Assembly (NCBI RefSeq): GCF_001984575.1 | Contig: NZ_LZNS01000001.1 | Location: 3,075,476 to 3,139,475 of the forward strand | DNA: 64,000 nucleotides | Source: Streptomyces sp. MP131-18 | Lineage (GTDB): Bacteria; Actinomycetota; Actinomycetes; Streptomycetales; Streptomycetaceae | Direction of reading: 5' to 3' | Shown: positions 37,613 through 48,863 of the stretch, in pieces | Layout of the letters: each line of letters opens with the position of its first letter | How positions within the stretch are numbered: the stretch's first letter is position 1 | Made by a program: the position numbers and the translations under genes | The notes under the pieces: generated by a model | What the model saw: only the letters and a program-made list of their open reading frames with translations | Databases searched by the model: none | Told to the model about the DNA's origin: nothing

Positions 37613-37772
37613 GGATGTGGCTCCTGATGTTCGGGAGGTCTGCCGCAGCACCGTTCCCGACTGCCACGTCGGGTCCCCGGCCTCCGACCGGGGGTATCGT
37701 CCCCGCGCTGCGCGAGGGGTCGGGCGTCTGCGTTATTCATATGTCGCGCGAAAAAGAACTACGAAAGTGCGG

Positions 37773-37886
37773 TCAGCCCTGACGCTGCTTGTGGCGCAGG
37801 TTCTCGCAGATGACCATGACGCGCCCGTGGCGGCGGATCACCTTGCACTTGTCGCAGATCTTCTTGACGCTCGGCCTGACCTTCAT
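37773..37886 (-). CDS. rpmJ: 50S ribosomal protein L36
   Basis: Only 37 residues ([21 protein letters not shown]...LRHKQRQG), with the zinc-ribbon Cys of CDKC and a later Cys and His. It begins 43 bp after infA. The C-minus paralogue often present elsewhere in streptomycetes is not in the window. Confidence 0.97.
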   Translation of the reverse strand: MKVRPSVKKICDKCKVIRRHGRVMVICENLRHKQRQG

Positions 37887-37929
37887 GGGGTGAAGCTCTC
37901 CGGGTCGTGTGAGAAACGATCTGCTTGAT

Positions 37930-38151
37930 CTACTTGTAGCGGTAGACGATCCGCCCGCGGGTCAGGTCGTAGGGAGACAGCTCCACCACGACCCGGTCGT
38001 CGGGAAGAATACGGATATAGTGCATCCGCATCTTGCCGCTGATGTGCGCGAGGACCTGGTGTCCGTTCTGGAGCTCTACCTTGAACATCGCGTTCGGCAG
38101 GGACTCGACAACGGTGCCCTCGATCTCGATGGCCCCTTGTTTTTTGGCCAT
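37930..38151 (-). CDS. infA: Translation initiation factor IF-1
   Basis: 73 residues starting [20 protein letters not shown], an S1-type OB fold throughout, ending GRIVYRYK. A longer frame to 38223 has no family support. It binds the A site during initiation. It is the first gene after a hairpin that separates it from map. Confidence 0.98.
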   Translation of the reverse strand: MAKKQGAIEIEGTVVESLPNAMFKVELQNGHQVLAHISGKMRMHYIRILPDDRVVVELSPYDLTRGRIVYRYK

Positions 38152-38259
38152 GCTTGAGCGCTTCACCTTCCGGGATCGGCTACCTGGATGGCCCTGGGCA
38201 GACGGGTACACCAGGACCGACAAGCCAGTCTACGACACCCTACTCAAAAAGACGAATCC

Positions 38260-38286
38260 ATGATCTTTCCCCGAAAAGAAGATCAT
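38260..38286 (-). terminator. Hairpin after map (secY-adk-map end)
   Basis: An 8-bp stem (38260-38267 with 38279-38286) that starts on the map stop codon. On the minus strand it is followed eight bases later by GTCTTTTTGAG. This resembles an intrinsic terminator, or an attenuator ahead of infA. A TAGACT downstream (minus strand) could be a -10 for infA, but no good -35 goes with it. Confidence 0.65.
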
Positions 38287-39122
38287 TAAGCCAGCGGATC
38301 GGGCGCGGCCGTCACGCCCAGCTCGGCCAGCTTCGCCCGGCCGCCGTCCTGCGCGGTCAGCACCAGCGGGCCCTCCTCGGTCAGCGCGACCGAGTGCTCC
38401 CAGTGGGAGGCCCAGGTGCCGTCGTTCGTCTTCACGGTCCACTCGTCCGCCAGCACGTGGGTCTTGGCCGTGCCCAGCGAGACCATCGGCTCGATCGCCA
38501 GGCAGAACCCGGGGATCAGCCGCGGCCCGCGGCCTCGCCTGCGGTCCACGTAGTTCAGCAGGTGCGGGTCCATGTGCATCTCGGTCCCGATGCCGTGCCC
38601 GCCGTAGCTCTCGATGATCCCGTACTTGCCCGATGCCGGCAGCGGCTGCCGCCTGATGTAGCCCTCGATCGCCTTCGAGATGTCGACCAGCCGGTTGCCC
38701 TTGCGCATGGCCGCGATCCCGGCCCACAGGGACTCCTCGGTCACCCGGCTCAGCTCGTGCAGCTGCTCGGGGTGCCCGTCGCCGACGAAGACGGTGAGCG
38801 CCGCGTCGGCGTGCCAGCCGTCGACGATCGCGCCGGCGTCGATGGAGATGAGGTCTCCGGCCTTCAACACGGTCTCCCGGCCCGGGATGCCGTGCACCAC
38901 CACGTCGTTCACCGAGGTGCAGATCGTCGCGGGGAAGCCGCCGTAACCCAGGAAGTTGGGCTTGGCGTCGCGCTCGGCGAGCACGGTGGCGGCCACGTCG
39001 TCCAGGTCCTTGGTACTGGCTCCCGGCACCGCGGCCTCGGCGCACCTGCGGTGTATTTCGGCGACGACGAGGCCCGCCGCGCGCATCTTCGCGATCTGCT
39101 CAGGGCTCTTGATCTCCACCAT
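38286..39122 (-). CDS. map: Methionine aminopeptidase, type I
   Basis: 278 residues from ATG 39120-39122 (MVEIKSPEQIAKMRAAG). The metal ligands are visible in ISIDAGAIVDGWHAD, GHGIGTEMH and IEPM, with a last Glu in HWEHSVALTEEGP. It removes the start Met from new proteins. It follows adk after 14 bp; the larger upstream frame belongs to adk shadow. Confidence 0.97.
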   Translation of the reverse strand: MVEIKSPEQIAKMRAAGLVVAEIHRRCAEAAVPGASTKDLDDVAATVLAERDAKPNFLGYGGFPATICTSVNDVVVHGIPGRETVLKAGDLISIDAGAIVDGWHADAALTVFVGDGHPEQLHELSRVTEESLWAGIAAMRKGNRLVDISKAIEGYIRRQPLPASGKYGIIESYGGHGIGTEMHMDPHLLNYVDRRRGRGPRLIPGFCLAIEPMVSLGTAKTHVLADEWTVKTNDGTWASHWEHSVALTEEGPLVLTAQDGGRAKLAELGVTAAPDPLA

Positions 39123-39136
39123 CCGCGGACTCCTCG

Positions 39137-39793
39137 CTACTCGCCGCGTCCGGGCAGCGCGTCCAGCGCGCGCCGCGTCACCTCGGGCACCGGGGCCAGC
39201 GCCGAGATCGTCGAGACCAGGCCCTGCTCGCGGTAGTACCCGATGATCGGCTCCGTCTCCTCGTGGTACACCGCGAGTCGCTTCCTGACGGTCTCCTCGC
39301 GGTCGTCCTCGCGCTGGTACAGCTCCCCGCCGCACACGTCGCAGACGCCCTCCGTGCGCGGCGGCTTGTTCTGCACGTGGAACGTGTGACTGCTGTCGTT
39401 CCGGCAGGTGCGGCGGCCGGCGATGCGCCGGACCACCTCGTCCTCGGGGACCTCCAGGTCCAGCACCGCGTCCAGCTTCTCCCCGGACTCGGCGAGCAGC
39501 GAGTCCAGCGCCTTCGCCTGGGCGATGTTGCGCGGGAACCCGTCCAGCAGGAAGCCGCTCGCGGCGTCCTGCTGCGCCATCCGGTCGGCGGCCATCGCCA
39601 CCGTGACCTCGTCCGGGACCAGCCCGCCCTCACGGAGGATCTCGTCCACCTGCCGGCCCAGCTCTGTGCCCTGGCGGATGTTGGCGCGGAAGAGGTCGCC
39701 GGTCGAAATGTGCGGGATGGCAAGGCGCTCGGCAAGCAGCGTGGCCTGCGTGCCCTTGCCGGCGCCCGGTGGTCCGACGAGGACAATTCGCAT
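39137..39793 (-). CDS. adk: Adenylate kinase
   Basis: 218 residues from ATG 39791-39793, overlapping the secY stop (ATGA). The P-loop GPPGAGKGTQ is at residues 7-16, with STGDLFRANI, LLDGFPRN and a LID domain. The LID contains Cys pairs (RTCRND and CDVCGG), suggesting bound zinc. It interconverts AMP, ADP and ATP. Confidence 0.98.
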   Translation of the reverse strand: MRIVLVGPPGAGKGTQATLLAERLAIPHISTGDLFRANIRQGTELGRQVDEILREGGLVPDEVTVAMAADRMAQQDAASGFLLDGFPRNIAQAKALDSLLAESGEKLDAVLDLEVPEDEVVRRIAGRRTCRNDSSHTFHVQNKPPRTEGVCDVCGGELYQREDDREETVRKRLAVYHEETEPIIGYYREQGLVSTISALAPVPEVTRRALDALPGRGE

Positions 39794-41118
39794 CAGCGGA
39801 GGAACCCTTCGTAATTGCGCTGGTGAAGCTGACTCTCGATCTGCCGCACCGTTTCGAGACCGACACCCACGATGATCAGGATGGATGTCCCGCCGAACGG
39901 GAAGTCCTGCTGCGCGTTGAACATCACCAGCGCCACCGTGGGCACCAGAGCGATGAGACCCAGGTAGAGCGATCCGGGCCACGTGATGCGGTTGAGCACG
40001 TAGCTCAGGTACTCGACCGTGGGACGGCCTGCCCGGATTCCCGGGATGAATCCACCATACTTCTTCATATTCTCGGCCACGTCTTCGGGGTTGAACGTGA
40101 TGGCCACGTAGAAGAAGGCGAAGAACACGATGAGCAGGAAGTACGTGATGATGTAGTACGGGTGGTCGCCACCGGTGAAGTACCGCTGGACCCAGTCGGT
40201 CCAGCCGCCCGAGTCCGTACCGGCGAACTGCACCAGCAGCTGCGGGATGTACAGCAGCGAGGACGCGAAGATGACGGGAATCACACCGGCCTGGTTGACC
40301 TTGAGCGGGATGTATGTCGACGTACCGCCATAGGACCGGCGGCCGATCATCCGTTTCGCGTACTGCACCGGGATGCGGCGCTGCGCCAGCTCCACGAAGA
40401 CCACGAGGCCGACCATCGCCAGGCCGCAGGCCACCACGACGCCGAACTCGATCCAGCCGTCCGCGAGGCTGCCCTGCTGCTTGATCTGCCAGAGCGAGCC
40501 GGGGAACCCGGCGGCGATCGACACGAACATCAGCATCGACATGCCGTTGCCGATACCGCGGTCGGTGATCAGCTCACCCATCCACATGATCAGGGCGGTC
40601 GCGGAAGTCAACGCGACGACCATCAGCACCGTGGCGAAGATGGAGTCGTCGGGAATGATGTCGTTTCTGACGGTGCACTGGGGGAAGAGGGTGCCGCTGC
40701 GGGCCGTCGCCACCAGCCCCGTAGCCTGGAGGACCGCCAGCGCCATCGTCAGATAACGCGTGTACTGTGTGATCTTCGCCTGGCCGGACTGCCCCTCCTT
40801 CTTCAGCGCCTCCAGCCTCGGAATCACCACGACGAGCAGCTGGAGAATAATGCTCGCGGTGATGTAGGGCATGATGCCCAGTGCGAAGATGGTCAGTTGC
40901 AGCAGCGCCCCGCCGCTGAACATGTTGACCAGACCGAACAGGCCGGAGCCGGCCCCGGCGGCATCGGCCTCCTCCACACACTGTTCGACGTTCTGGAAGC
41001 TGACACCCGGCACCGGCACATGCTGGCCGAAACGGAACACCACGACGATGCCGAGGGTGAAGAGCAGCTTCTTACGCAGGTCGGGCGTCTGAAACGCCCG
41101 GGCGAACGCGGTGAGCAC
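39793..41118 (-). CDS. secY: Protein translocase subunit SecY
   Basis: 441 residues with ten hydrophobic segments, forming the export channel with SecE and SecG. Conserved [37 protein letters not shown] and [32 protein letters not shown]-like regions (here FAFFYVAI) are seen. It is separated from rplO by 189 bp with a hairpin, so its expression may be set apart from the spc operon. Confidence 0.97.
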   Translation of the reverse strand: [441 protein letters not shown]

Positions 41119-41241
41119 GGCTCCTCCTGCGCCCCCCGCGGTGAGCGCGAGAGGTGACGGTCTTGAACTCCAACGGACATGACAGATCTGGTGACGACAA
41201 CGGACGCCACCTTACCGGCGTAAGTGTCAGGCCGGAACGAC

Positions 41242-41278
41242 TGACCGGGGATGCCTATGCCTCAGGCACCCCCGGTCA
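41242..41278 (-). terminator. Hairpin between rplO and secY
   Basis: Arms 41242-41255 and 41265-41278 pair over 14 positions with one mismatch, with a 9-base loop. It starts 30 bp after the rplO stop. It could be a partial terminator that lowers secY relative to the ribosomal genes. No U-tract follows. Confidence 0.6.
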
Positions 41279-41307
41279 CTCACAGATCCGGCCAATCGCC
41301 CGCCGAT

Positions 41308-41796
41308 TCAGGAACGCTCGGTGACGGTGCCACCCGCCGCGGTGATCTTTTCCTTGGCGGAGGCCGAGACGGCATCCACCGTCACGGTCAGCGCCACGGA
41401 GATGTCCCCGCTGCCAAGCACCTTGACCAGCTCGTTCTTGCGCACCGCGCCCTTGGCCACCAGGTCGGCGACCGTCACGTCCCCGCCTTCGGGGTAGAGC
41501 GCGGCGAGCCGCTCCACGTTGACGACCTGATAGTTCTTGTGGGCCGGGTTCTTGAAGCCCTTGAGCTTCGGAAGCCGCTGGATCAACGGCAATTGCCCGC
41601 CCTCGAAGCCCGCCCTGACCTGGTACCTGGCCTTGGTGCCCTTGGTACCACGGCCGGCGGTCTTGCCCTTGGACGCCTCACCACGGCCCACGCGGACCTT
41701 GGCCTTCTTGGCGCCGGGGGCGGGCCTGAGGTCGTGGAGCTTGAGCGGAGCGCCGCCCGAGCCCTCCGTGCTCTCCTTCTTGGAAAGCTCGGCCAT
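41308..41796 (-). CDS. rplO: 50S ribosomal protein L15
   Basis: 162 residues. The conserved [34 protein letters not shown] start and the [18 protein letters not shown] motif are present. It begins 1 bp after the rpmD stop and is the last ribosomal gene of the spc operon. Confidence 0.98.
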   Translation of the reverse strand: MAELSKKESTEGSGGAPLKLHDLRPAPGAKKAKVRVGRGEASKGKTAGRGTKGTKARYQVRAGFEGGQLPLIQRLPKLKGFKNPAHKNYQVVNVERLAALYPEGGDVTVADLVAKGAVRKNELVKVLGSGDISVALTVTVDAVSASAKEKITAAGGTVTERS

Positions 41797-41797
41797 C

Positions 41798-41980
41798 TCA
41801 GTCCACCTCCTCGACCGTCACCAGATGCCGCACGGTGTTGGCCATGCCGCGGATCTCCGGGCGGTCCTCCTTGACGACCACGTCGTTGATACGCCGCAGC
41901 CCGAGCGAGCGCAGCGTGTCCCGGTGGTTCTGCTTGCTCCCGATACGGGACTTCACCTGGGTGATCTTCAGCTGTGCCAT
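41798..41980 (-). CDS. rpmD: 50S ribosomal protein L30
   Basis: 60 residues ([28 protein letters not shown]...). The ATG at 41978-41980 overlaps the rpsE stop as TGATG; a GTG one codon earlier is less likely. Length and sequence are standard for L30. Confidence 0.97.
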   Translation of the reverse strand: MAQLKITQVKSRIGSKQNHRDTLRSLGLRRINDVVVKEDRPEIRGMANTVRHLVTVEEVD

Positions 41981-42579
41981 CACGCACCCACTCCGGCGCG
42001 GGCCCGCAGCAGCGCCGCGGGGGCCACGTCCTCGAGCGGCAGCCCACGGCGGGCGGCGATCTCCTCCGGGCGCTGAAGACCCTTAAGAGCACCCACCGTG
42101 GCGTGCACGATGTTGATCGGGTTCGCCGATCCGAGTGACTTGCTCAGCACGTCGTGAATGCCCGCGCACTCCAGCACGGCACGCACCGGGCCACCCGCGA
42201 TCACACCGGTACCGGGCGAGGCCGGCTTCAGCAGAACGACGCCCGCGGCCTCCTCACCCTGGATCGGGTGCGGGATGGTGCCCTGAATCCGGGGGACCTT
42301 GAAGAAGTGCTTCTTGGCCTCCTCCACACCCTTGGCGATGGCGGCCGGCACCTCCTTGGCCTTGCCGTAACCGACACCCACGGTGCCGTCACCGTCGCCC
42401 ACCACGACCAGCGCGGTAAAGCTGAAGCGACGACCACCCTTCACAACCTTGGCGACGCGGTTGATCGCGACGACGCGTTCGACGTACGCGGTCTTCTCGG
42501 CGGCAGCGCCGCCGTCCCGGCCCTTACGGTCCCGCCGCTCGCCACCGGCGCCGCCACCGCGGCGCTGGGGTCCAGCCAT
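41980..42579 (-). CDS. rpsE: 30S ribosomal protein S5
   Basis: 199 residues from ATG 42577-42579 ([20 protein letters not shown]). The basic N-terminal extension precedes the S5 core ([32 protein letters not shown]). The longer upstream frame is a shadow over rplR. S5 affects decoding accuracy. Confidence 0.98.
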   Translation of the reverse strand: MAGPQRRGGGAGGERRDRKGRDGGAAAEKTAYVERVVAINRVAKVVKGGRRFSFTALVVVGDGDGTVGVGYGKAKEVPAAIAKGVEEAKKHFFKVPRIQGTIPHPIQGEEAAGVVLLKPASPGTGVIAGGPVRAVLECAGIHDVLSKSLGSANPINIVHATVGALKGLQRPEEIAARRGLPLEDVAPAALLRARAGVGA

Positions 42580-42616
42580 TGGAATTACCTCTCTCGATTC
42601 TGTCGACGGGACCGGC

Positions 42617-43000
42617 TCAGAACTTGAGTCCAGCCTCGCGTGCGGCGTCGGCCAGCGCGGCGACGCGGCCGGCGTACCGGCTGCCGCCACGGTCGAACAC
42701 GACGGCCTCGACGCCCGCGGCCTTGGCGCGCTCGGCAACGAGGGCACCGACCTGCTTGGCCTTGTTGCTCTTGTCGCCCTCGTTACCCCGGATGGACACG
42801 TCCAGCGAGGAGGCGGAGGCGACCGTGTGCCCGACCGTGTCGTCCACGACCTGCGCCACCATGTGGCGGTTGGACCGCGTGACGACCAGGCGCGGGCGCT
42901 CGGCGGTACCCGAGATCTTCTTGCGGATACGCACGTGCCGACGCTTGGCCGCCGCCCGCTTCCGGGCGTCGCCCTTGGCAATCTTGACACCGTATGCCAT
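42617..43000 (-). CDS. rplR: 50S ribosomal protein L18
   Basis: 127 residues with the 5S-rRNA-binding [20 protein letters not shown] and the C-terminal [26 protein letters not shown]. It starts 2 bp after the rplF stop. Confidence 0.98.
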   Translation of the reverse strand: MAYGVKIAKGDARKRAAAKRRHVRIRKKISGTAERPRLVVTRSNRHMVAQVVDDTVGHTVASASSLDVSIRGNEGDKSNKAKQVGALVAERAKAAGVEAVVFDRGGSRYAGRVAALADAAREAGLKF

Positions 43001-43002
43001 GG

Positions 43003-43542
43003 CTACTTACCAGCCTTTCCGACCTTGCGGCGGATGACTTCGCCCTCGTACTTCACGCCCTTGGCCTTGTACGGGTCGGGCTTCCGCAGCTTGCGGATGT
43101 TCGCCGCGACCTCGCCGACCTTCTGCTTGTCGATGCCCTCGACGCTGAAGCGGGTCGGGGTCTCGACGTTGAACGCGATGCCTTCCGGCGGCTCGACCAG
43201 AATCGGGTGGCTGTACCCGAGCGAGAACTCCAGGTTGGAGCCCTTGGCCTGGACACGGTAACCGACGCCGCTGATCTCCAGCTTCTTCACGTATCCCTGC
43301 GTCACACCGGTGATCATGTTGGCCACCAGCGTGCGGGACAGGCCGTGCAGGGCGCGATTCCGGGTCTCGTCGTTCGGACGGGACACCAGGATGGCCCCGT
43401 CCTCGCCACGGGCCACCTCGATGGGTGACGCGATGGTGTGGGACAGGGCGCCCTTGGGGCCCTTCACCGCGACCGTGCGGCCGTCGATGTTGATGTCCAC
43501 GCCGGCGGGAACCGGGATCGGCTGCTTGCCAATTCGCGACAT
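43003..43542 (-). CDS. rplF: 50S ribosomal protein L6
   Basis: 179 residues. [17 protein letters not shown] begins the protein, [12 protein letters not shown] follows, and the C-terminal [31 protein letters not shown] is characteristic. It lies 22 bp after rpsH. Confidence 0.98.
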   Translation of the reverse strand: MSRIGKQPIPVPAGVDINIDGRTVAVKGPKGALSHTIASPIEVARGEDGAILVSRPNDETRNRALHGLSRTLVANMITGVTQGYVKKLEISGVGYRVQAKGSNLEFSLGYSHPILVEPPEGIAFNVETPTRFSVEGIDKQKVGEVAANIRKLRKPDPYKAKGVKYEGEVIRRKVGKAGK

Positions 43543-43564
43543 GGCTTTTCCTCCGTTCCCTTCG

Positions 43565-43963
43565 TCACCAGACGTAGGCGAGGACTTCCCCGCCCACGCC
43601 CTTCTTCTGCGCCTGCTTGTCGGTGAGCAGTCCGTTGGACGTGGAGATGATCGCCACGCCCAGGCCGCCGAGCACCTTCGGCAGGCTGGTGGACTTCGCG
43701 TAGACCCGAAGGCCCGGCTTCGAAATCCGCTTGATGCCGGCGATCGAGCGCTCGCGGTTCGGACCGTACTTGAGCTCGAGGACCAGGTGCTTGCCCACCT
43801 GGGCGTCCTCGGTCTTCCAGCCGGTGATGTAGCCCTCCTGCTGGAGGATCTCCGCGATGTGCGACTTGATCTTGCTGTGCGGCATCACGACGGAGTCGTG
43901 GTACGCCGAGTTCGCGTTCCGCAGACGGGTCAGCATGTCTGCGATCGGATCGGTCATGGTCAT
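43565..43963 (-). CDS. rpsH: 30S ribosomal protein S8
   Basis: 132 residues from the ATG at 43961-43963 ([18 protein letters not shown]); an ATG two codons later is possible. The 16S-binding end [26 protein letters not shown] is present. S8 represses the spc operon in many bacteria. No clear copy of that target was identified here. Confidence 0.97.
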   Translation of the reverse strand: MTMTDPIADMLTRLRNANSAYHDSVVMPHSKIKSHIAEILQQEGYITGWKTEDAQVGKHLVLELKYGPNRERSIAGIKRISKPGLRVYAKSTSLPKVLGGLGVAIISTSNGLLTDKQAQKKGVGGEVLAYVW

Positions 43964-44043
43964 AAAACGGCCTTCGGCCTCTCTCGCCGGGGTTTCCTCG
44001 TCCGTGTACATCCACACACGCGGGACCTACGGCGTAGTCGGTT

Positions 44044-44229
44044 TTACCAGGAGCTCTTGGTGACGCCCGGCAGTTCGCCCCGGTGCGCCATCTCGCGGAG
44101 GCACACACGGCACAGGCCGAACTTGCGGTACACGGAATGGGGCCGGCCGCAGCGCTGGCAGCGCGTGTAGCCACGCACGGCGAACTTCGGCTTGCGGGCG
44201 GCCTTGGCGATCAGAGCCTTCTTCGCCAC
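44044..44229 (-). CDS. rpsN: 30S ribosomal protein S14, zinc-binding type Z
   Basis: 61 residues with two CxxC knuckles (CQRCGR and CRVCLR) that bind zinc. This is the short type usual in the spc operon of actinobacteria. It starts 3 bp after rplE. Confidence 0.97.
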   Translation of the reverse strand: MAKKALIAKAARKPKFAVRGYTRCQRCGRPHSVYRKFGLCRVCLREMAHRGELPGVTKSSW

Positions 44230-44232
44230 AGC

Positions 44233-44802
44233 TCACGCCTCCTTGAAGGGGAAACCGAGGAGACGCAGCAGGCTACGGCCCTCCTCGTCGGTGTTCGCCG
44301 TGGTGACGACGGTGATGTCCATACCGCGAACGCGGTCGATGCGGTCGGGGTCGATCTCGTGGAACATGACCTGCTCGGTGAGACCGAACGTGTAGTTGCC
44401 CCGGCCGTCGAACTGCTTCGGCGACAGACCGCGGAAGTCACGAATCCGCGGCAGCGCCAGGGACAGCAGCCGGTCCAGGAACTCCCACATGCGGTCGCCG
44501 CGCAGCGTCACGTGCGCGCCGATCGGCTGGCCCTCGCGCAGCTTGAACTGCGCGATGGACCGGCGGGCCTTGGTCACCGTGGCCTTCTGGCCGGTGATCG
44601 TGGCGAGGTCGCGCACGGCGCCCTCGATCAGCTTGGAGTCGCGGGCGGCTTCGCCCACGCCCATGTTGACCACGATCTTGGTCAGACCGGGCACCTGCAT
44701 GACGTTCGCATACTTGAACTCGTCACGCAGCTTGCCCGCGATCTCTTCGCGGTAGCGCGTCTTCAGACGCGGCGCGGTGGGGGTGGTGGTGGCAGTGGTC
44801 AT
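44233..44802 (-). CDS. rplE: 50S ribosomal protein L5
   Basis: 189 residues with [38 protein letters not shown] and [14 protein letters not shown]5 binds 5S rRNA in the central protuberance. The ATG overlaps the rplX stop (TGATG). Confidence 0.98.
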   Translation of the reverse strand: MTTATTTPTAPRLKTRYREEIAGKLRDEFKYANVMQVPGLTKIVVNMGVGEAARDSKLIEGAVRDLATITGQKATVTKARRSIAQFKLREGQPIGAHVTLRGDRMWEFLDRLLSLALPRIRDFRGLSPKQFDGRGNYTFGLTEQVMFHEIDPDRIDRVRGMDITVVTTANTDEEGRSLLRLLGFPFKEA

Positions 44803-45125
44803 CAGATGTCCTCACCGGTCCGGCGGGCGACGCGGATCTTGTTGCCGTCGTCGTCGAAGCGGAAACCGACCTTGGTGGTGACCTTCTTGCCGTCCTTCTC
44901 CACCACGAGCGCAACGTTGCTCACGTGGACCGGGGCCTCGGTCGTGATGATGCCACCGGTCTTGGAACCGCGCTGGGTCGTGCCGGCCTTGACGTGCTTC
45001 TTGACCCGGTTGACACCCTCGACCAGGACGCGGTCCTCGCGCGGGTAGGCAACGATGACCTTGCCCTGCTTGCCCCTGTCCTTGCCGGTGATGACCTGGA
45101 CCAGGTCACCCTTCTTGATCTTCAT
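44802..45125 (-). CDS. rplX: 50S ribosomal protein L24
   Basis: 107 residues. The KOW motif is in [22 protein letters not shown] near the N-terminus. L24 starts 50S assembly. It starts 2 bp after rplN and overlaps rplE. Confidence 0.98.
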   Translation of the reverse strand: MKIKKGDLVQVITGKDRGKQGKVIVAYPREDRVLVEGVNRVKKHVKAGTTQRGSKTGGIITTEAPVHVSNVALVVEKDGKKVTTKVGFRFDDDGNKIRVARRTGEDI

Positions 45126-45127
45126 GC

Positions 45128-45496
45128 TTACAGCACCTCCGGCGCGAGGGAGATGATCTTCATGAACTTCTTCTCGCGCAGCTCACGGCCCACCGGGCCG
45201 AAGATACGGGTGCCACGGGGGTCGCCGTCGTTCCGCAGAATGACTGCGGCGTTCTCGTCGAAACGAATGTACGAACCGTCCGGCCGCCTGCGCTCCTTCA
45301 CGGCGCGCACGACGACGGCCTTGACGACGTCGCCCTTCTTCACGTTGCCACCGGGGATCGCGTCCTTGACGGTGGCGACGATGACGTCACCGATGCCCGC
45401 GTAGCGGCGCCCTGATCCGCCGAGCACGCGGATGCAGAGAATCTCCTTTGCACCCGTGTTGTCGGCGACGCGCAGTCGCGACTCCTGCTGGATCAT
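45128..45496 (-). CDS. rplN: 50S ribosomal protein L14
   Basis: 122 residues, with [27 protein letters not shown] at the start and [21 protein letters not shown] at the end. First gene of the spc part, 3 bp after rpsQ, so no promoter gap separates it from the S10 operon. Confidence 0.98.
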   Translation of the reverse strand: MIQQESRLRVADNTGAKEILCIRVLGGSGRRYAGIGDVIVATVKDAIPGGNVKKGDVVKAVVVRAVKERRRPDGSYIRFDENAAVILRNDGDPRGTRIFGPVGRELREKKFMKIISLAPEVL

Positions 45497-45499
45497 TGG

Positions 45500-45784
45500 T
45501 TACTTCGCCTTCTCCAGAATCTCCACGACGCGCCAGCGCTTGGTCGCGGACAGCGGACGGGTCTCCATCAGAAGAACGCGGTCACCGACGCCGGCGGCAT
45601 TCTGCTCGTCGTGCGCCTTGAGCTTGCTCGTGCGGCGGATGATCTTGCCGTACAGGGCGTGCTTGACCCGGTCCTCGACAGCGACAACGACGGTTTTGTC
45701 CATCTTGTCGCTGACGACCAGACCCTCGCGGGTCTTCCGCCGGCCGCGCTCAGTCGTCGTCTCAGTCACAGTCTTCTCACTCAT
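45500..45784 (-). CDS. rpsQ: 30S ribosomal protein S17
   Basis: 94 residues. An OB fold with [31 protein letters not shown]. The N-terminal ~14 residues (Thr/Glu-rich) extend the core. The ATG overlaps the rpmC stop (TGATG). Confidence 0.97.
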   Translation of the reverse strand: MSEKTVTETTTERGRRKTREGLVVSDKMDKTVVVAVEDRVKHALYGKIIRRTSKLKAHDEQNAAGVGDRVLLMETRPLSATKRWRVVEILEKAK

Positions 45785-46029
45785 CAGGCGTTCTCCACCG
45801 CCTCGGCGACGGGCTCCACCGTCTCGATGCCGAGCGCACGCTCCTGCATGACGGTGTAGATCCGGGCGATGTCCTTACGGACGGCCTTCAGCCGGCTGTT
45901 GTTCTCCAGCTGGCCGGTCGCCGCCTGGAACCGGAGCCTGAACAGCTCCTCCTTCGCCTCGCGCAGCTTCACAACGAGCTCCTCGTTGTTCAGCTCCCGC
46001 AGCTCGGCGGGCTTGGTACCGGCAGCCAT
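45784..46029 (-). CDS. rpmC: 50S ribosomal protein L29
   Basis: 81 residues from ATG 46027-46029, overlapping the rplP stop (TGATG); a GTG one codon before is less likely. The core [39 protein letters not shown] and [13 protein letters not shown] is standard. Confidence 0.97.
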   Translation of the reverse strand: MAAGTKPAELRELNNEELVVKLREAKEELFRLRFQAATGQLENNSRLKAVRKDIARIYTVMQERALGIETVEPVAEAVENA

Positions 46030-46448
46030 CACGCCTCACCTGCCTCGCGCCGGACGATCCGGCACTTCATCGGGAGCTTGTGCGCGGCGCGGATCAGCGC
46101 CTCACGAGCGATCTTCTCGTTCGGGTAGGACAGCTCGAACATCACGCGCCCCGGCTTGACGTTCGCCACCCACCACTCGGGCGAGCCCTTACCTGAACCC
46201 ATGCGGGTCTCGGCGGGCTTCTTGGTCAGCGGACGGTCCGGGTAAATGTTGATCCACACCTTGCCGCCACGCTTGATGTGCCGGGTCATCGAGATACGTG
46301 CGGCCTCGATCTGCCGGTTCGTCACGTAGGCGCCGGTGACGGCCTGGATGCCGTACTCACCGAAGGCGACCTCGGTGCCGCCCTTGGCAGCACCCTTGCG
46401 CTTGGGGTGGTGCTGCTTGCGGTACTTGACCTTGCGAGGGATCAGCAT
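46029..46448 (-). CDS. rplP: 50S ribosomal protein L16
   Basis: 139 residues from ATG 46446-46448 ([19 protein letters not shown]). Conserved [30 protein letters not shown] and [24 protein letters not shown] are present. The long upstream frame is a shadow over rpsC. Confidence 0.98.
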   Translation of the reverse strand: MLIPRKVKYRKQHHPKRKGAAKGGTEVAFGEYGIQAVTGAYVTNRQIEAARISMTRHIKRGGKVWINIYPDRPLTKKPAETRMGSGKGSPEWWVANVKPGRVMFELSYPNEKIAREALIRAAHKLPMKCRIVRREAGEA

Positions 46449-46452
46449 GGTC

Positions 46453-47304
46453 TCAGCTCTCCGTTCCCGACGTGCTCTCGGCGGCCGGAGCGGCAGCGGC
46501 GGGAGCCTCGGCCTTCTGAGCCTCGGCGGGCTGTCCGCCGCCCTGCTGCTGCGGCCTGCGTCCGCGGCCGCCGCGCTCGCCACGGCCACCACGGGCCGGA
46601 CGGTCACCGCCGGCGCCACCACCGCGCGCGGGGCGGTTGCCCGCACGGGCCGCGGCGTTCTCGGCACGGACCTCGGCGATGTTCTTGACGTCGCCCTTGT
46701 AGATCCAGACCTTGACACCGATGCGGCCGAAGGTGGTGCGGGCCTCGAAGAACCCGTAGTCCACGTTGGCGCGCAGCGTGTGCAGCGGCACCCGGCCCTC
46801 GCGGTAGAACTCGGAACGGGACATCTCGGCGCCGCCGAGACGGCCGCCGCACTGGATCTTGATGCCCTTGGCGCCCGCCTTCATCGTGCTCTGCATCGAC
46901 TTGCGCATGGCACGCCGGAACGAGACGCGGGAGGACAGCTGCTCGGCGACCGCCTGGGCCACCAGCTGGGCGTCCAGCTCGGGGTTCTTGACCTCGAGGA
47001 TGTTGAACTGGATCTGCTTGCCGGTCAGCTTCTCCAGGTTGCCGCGCAGCCGGTCGGCCTCCGCACCACGGCGGCCGATGACGATGCCCGGCCGGGCGGT
47101 GTGGACGTCGACGCGGACGCGGTCGCGGGTGCGCTCGATCTCCACCTTGGAGATACCGGCGCGCTCCATGCCCTGGGTGAGCATGCGGCGGATCGCGACG
47201 TCTTCCTTGACGTAGTCCTTGTACAGCTTGTCGGCGTACCAGCGCGACTTGAAGTCGGTCGTGACGCCGAGACGGAACCCGTGCGGGTTTACCTTCTGGC
47301 CCAT
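46453..47304 (-). CDS. rpsC: 30S ribosomal protein S3
   Basis: 283 residues: the usual S3 core ([28 protein letters not shown] domain around [17 protein letters not shown]) plus a C-terminal tail of about 65 residues. The tail is rich in Arg-Gly and then in Ala/Glu/Gln. Such tails are usual in streptomycetes. The ATG overlaps the rplV stop. Confidence 0.97.
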   Translation of the reverse strand: MGQKVNPHGFRLGVTTDFKSRWYADKLYKDYVKEDVAIRRMLTQGMERAGISKVEIERTRDRVRVDVHTARPGIVIGRRGAEADRLRGNLEKLTGKQIQFNILEVKNPELDAQLVAQAVAEQLSSRVSFRRAMRKSMQSTMKAGAKGIKIQCGGRLGGAEMSRSEFYREGRVPLHTLRANVDYGFFEARTTFGRIGVKVWIYKGDVKNIAEVRAENAAARAGNRPARGGGAGGDRPARGGRGERGGRGRRPQQQGGGQPAEAQKAEAPAAAAPAAESTSGTES

Positions 47305-47651
47305 TACCGGGTCCCTTCCTTGCTGCTGACGACCACCGTGATATGGCTGGTCCGCTTACGGATCCGGTAGGCGCGGCCCTGGGCACGCGGCCGGAACCGC
47401 TTCAGGGTCGGGCCCTCGTCGACGTACGCCTCCTTGATGTAGAGGTCGTCGACGTCCGTGTGGTTGTAGTTGTGCGCCGCGTTGGCGATGGCGCTGTCCA
47501 GCACCTTCCCCACCGGAACACTGGCGGCCTGCGGGGCGAAACGCAGGACCGCCTGAGCCTCCGTGGCGTTCATGCCACGGATGAGGTCCACCACACGGCG
47601 GGCCTTCATGGGCGTGACGCGGATGTACCGCGCGATAGCCCTGGCTTCCAT
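47304..47651 (-). CDS. rplV: 50S ribosomal protein L22
   Basis: 115 residues from ATG 47649-47651 ([26 protein letters not shown]), preceded by GAAGGGACAACC. An earlier in-frame ATG (47684) lacks family support. The beta-hairpin end [22 protein letters not shown] lines the exit tunnel. Confidence 0.97.
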   Translation of the reverse strand: MEARAIARYIRVTPMKARRVVDLIRGMNATEAQAVLRFAPQAASVPVGKVLDSAIANAAHNYNHTDVDDLYIKEAYVDEGPTLKRFRPRAQGRAYRIRKRTSHITVVVSSKEGTR

Positions 47652-47691
47652 GGTTGTCCCTTCAGTGTCGGTCATGATCTGCACACCCCGC

Positions 47692-47973
47692 TCAGCGCCG
47701 CCGCGACTTGCGGTCGTCCTTCACGTGGCCGCGGAAGGTGCGGGTCGGCGCGAACTCGCCGAGCTTGTGGCCGACCATCGACTCGTTGATGAACACCGGG
47801 ACGTGCTTGCGGCCGTCGTGCACCGCGATGGTGTGGCCCAGCATCGCCGGGACGATCATCGAGCGGCGCGACCAGGTCTTGATGACGTTTTTGGTTCCGG
47901 CTTCGTTCTGCGTATCCACCTTCTTGATCAGGTGGTCGTCGACGAAGGGTCCCTTCTTGAGACTGCGCGGCAT
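47692..47973 (-). CDS. rpsS: 30S ribosomal protein S19
   Basis: 93 residues ([20 protein letters not shown]...), with [23 protein letters not shown] and the end [20 protein letters not shown]. It starts 12 bp after rplB. Confidence 0.98.
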   Translation of the reverse strand: MPRSLKKGPFVDDHLIKKVDTQNEAGTKNVIKTWSRRSMIVPAMLGHTIAVHDGRKHVPVFINESMVGHKLGEFAPTRTFRGHVKDDRKSRRR

Positions 47974-47985
47974 CCGGGCCTGCTC

Positions 47986-48822
<837 letters not shown>

Positions 48823-48863
48823 TTCTTAGTCCTCGTCCGGTATCGGACGGACCGGTGCTCCCG

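Noticed and set aside
39137..39982. Longer adk start at 39982
   Set aside because: The extra residues lie in secY. The ATG at 39793 overlaps the secY stop and begins the family sequence MRIVLVGPPGAGKGT.
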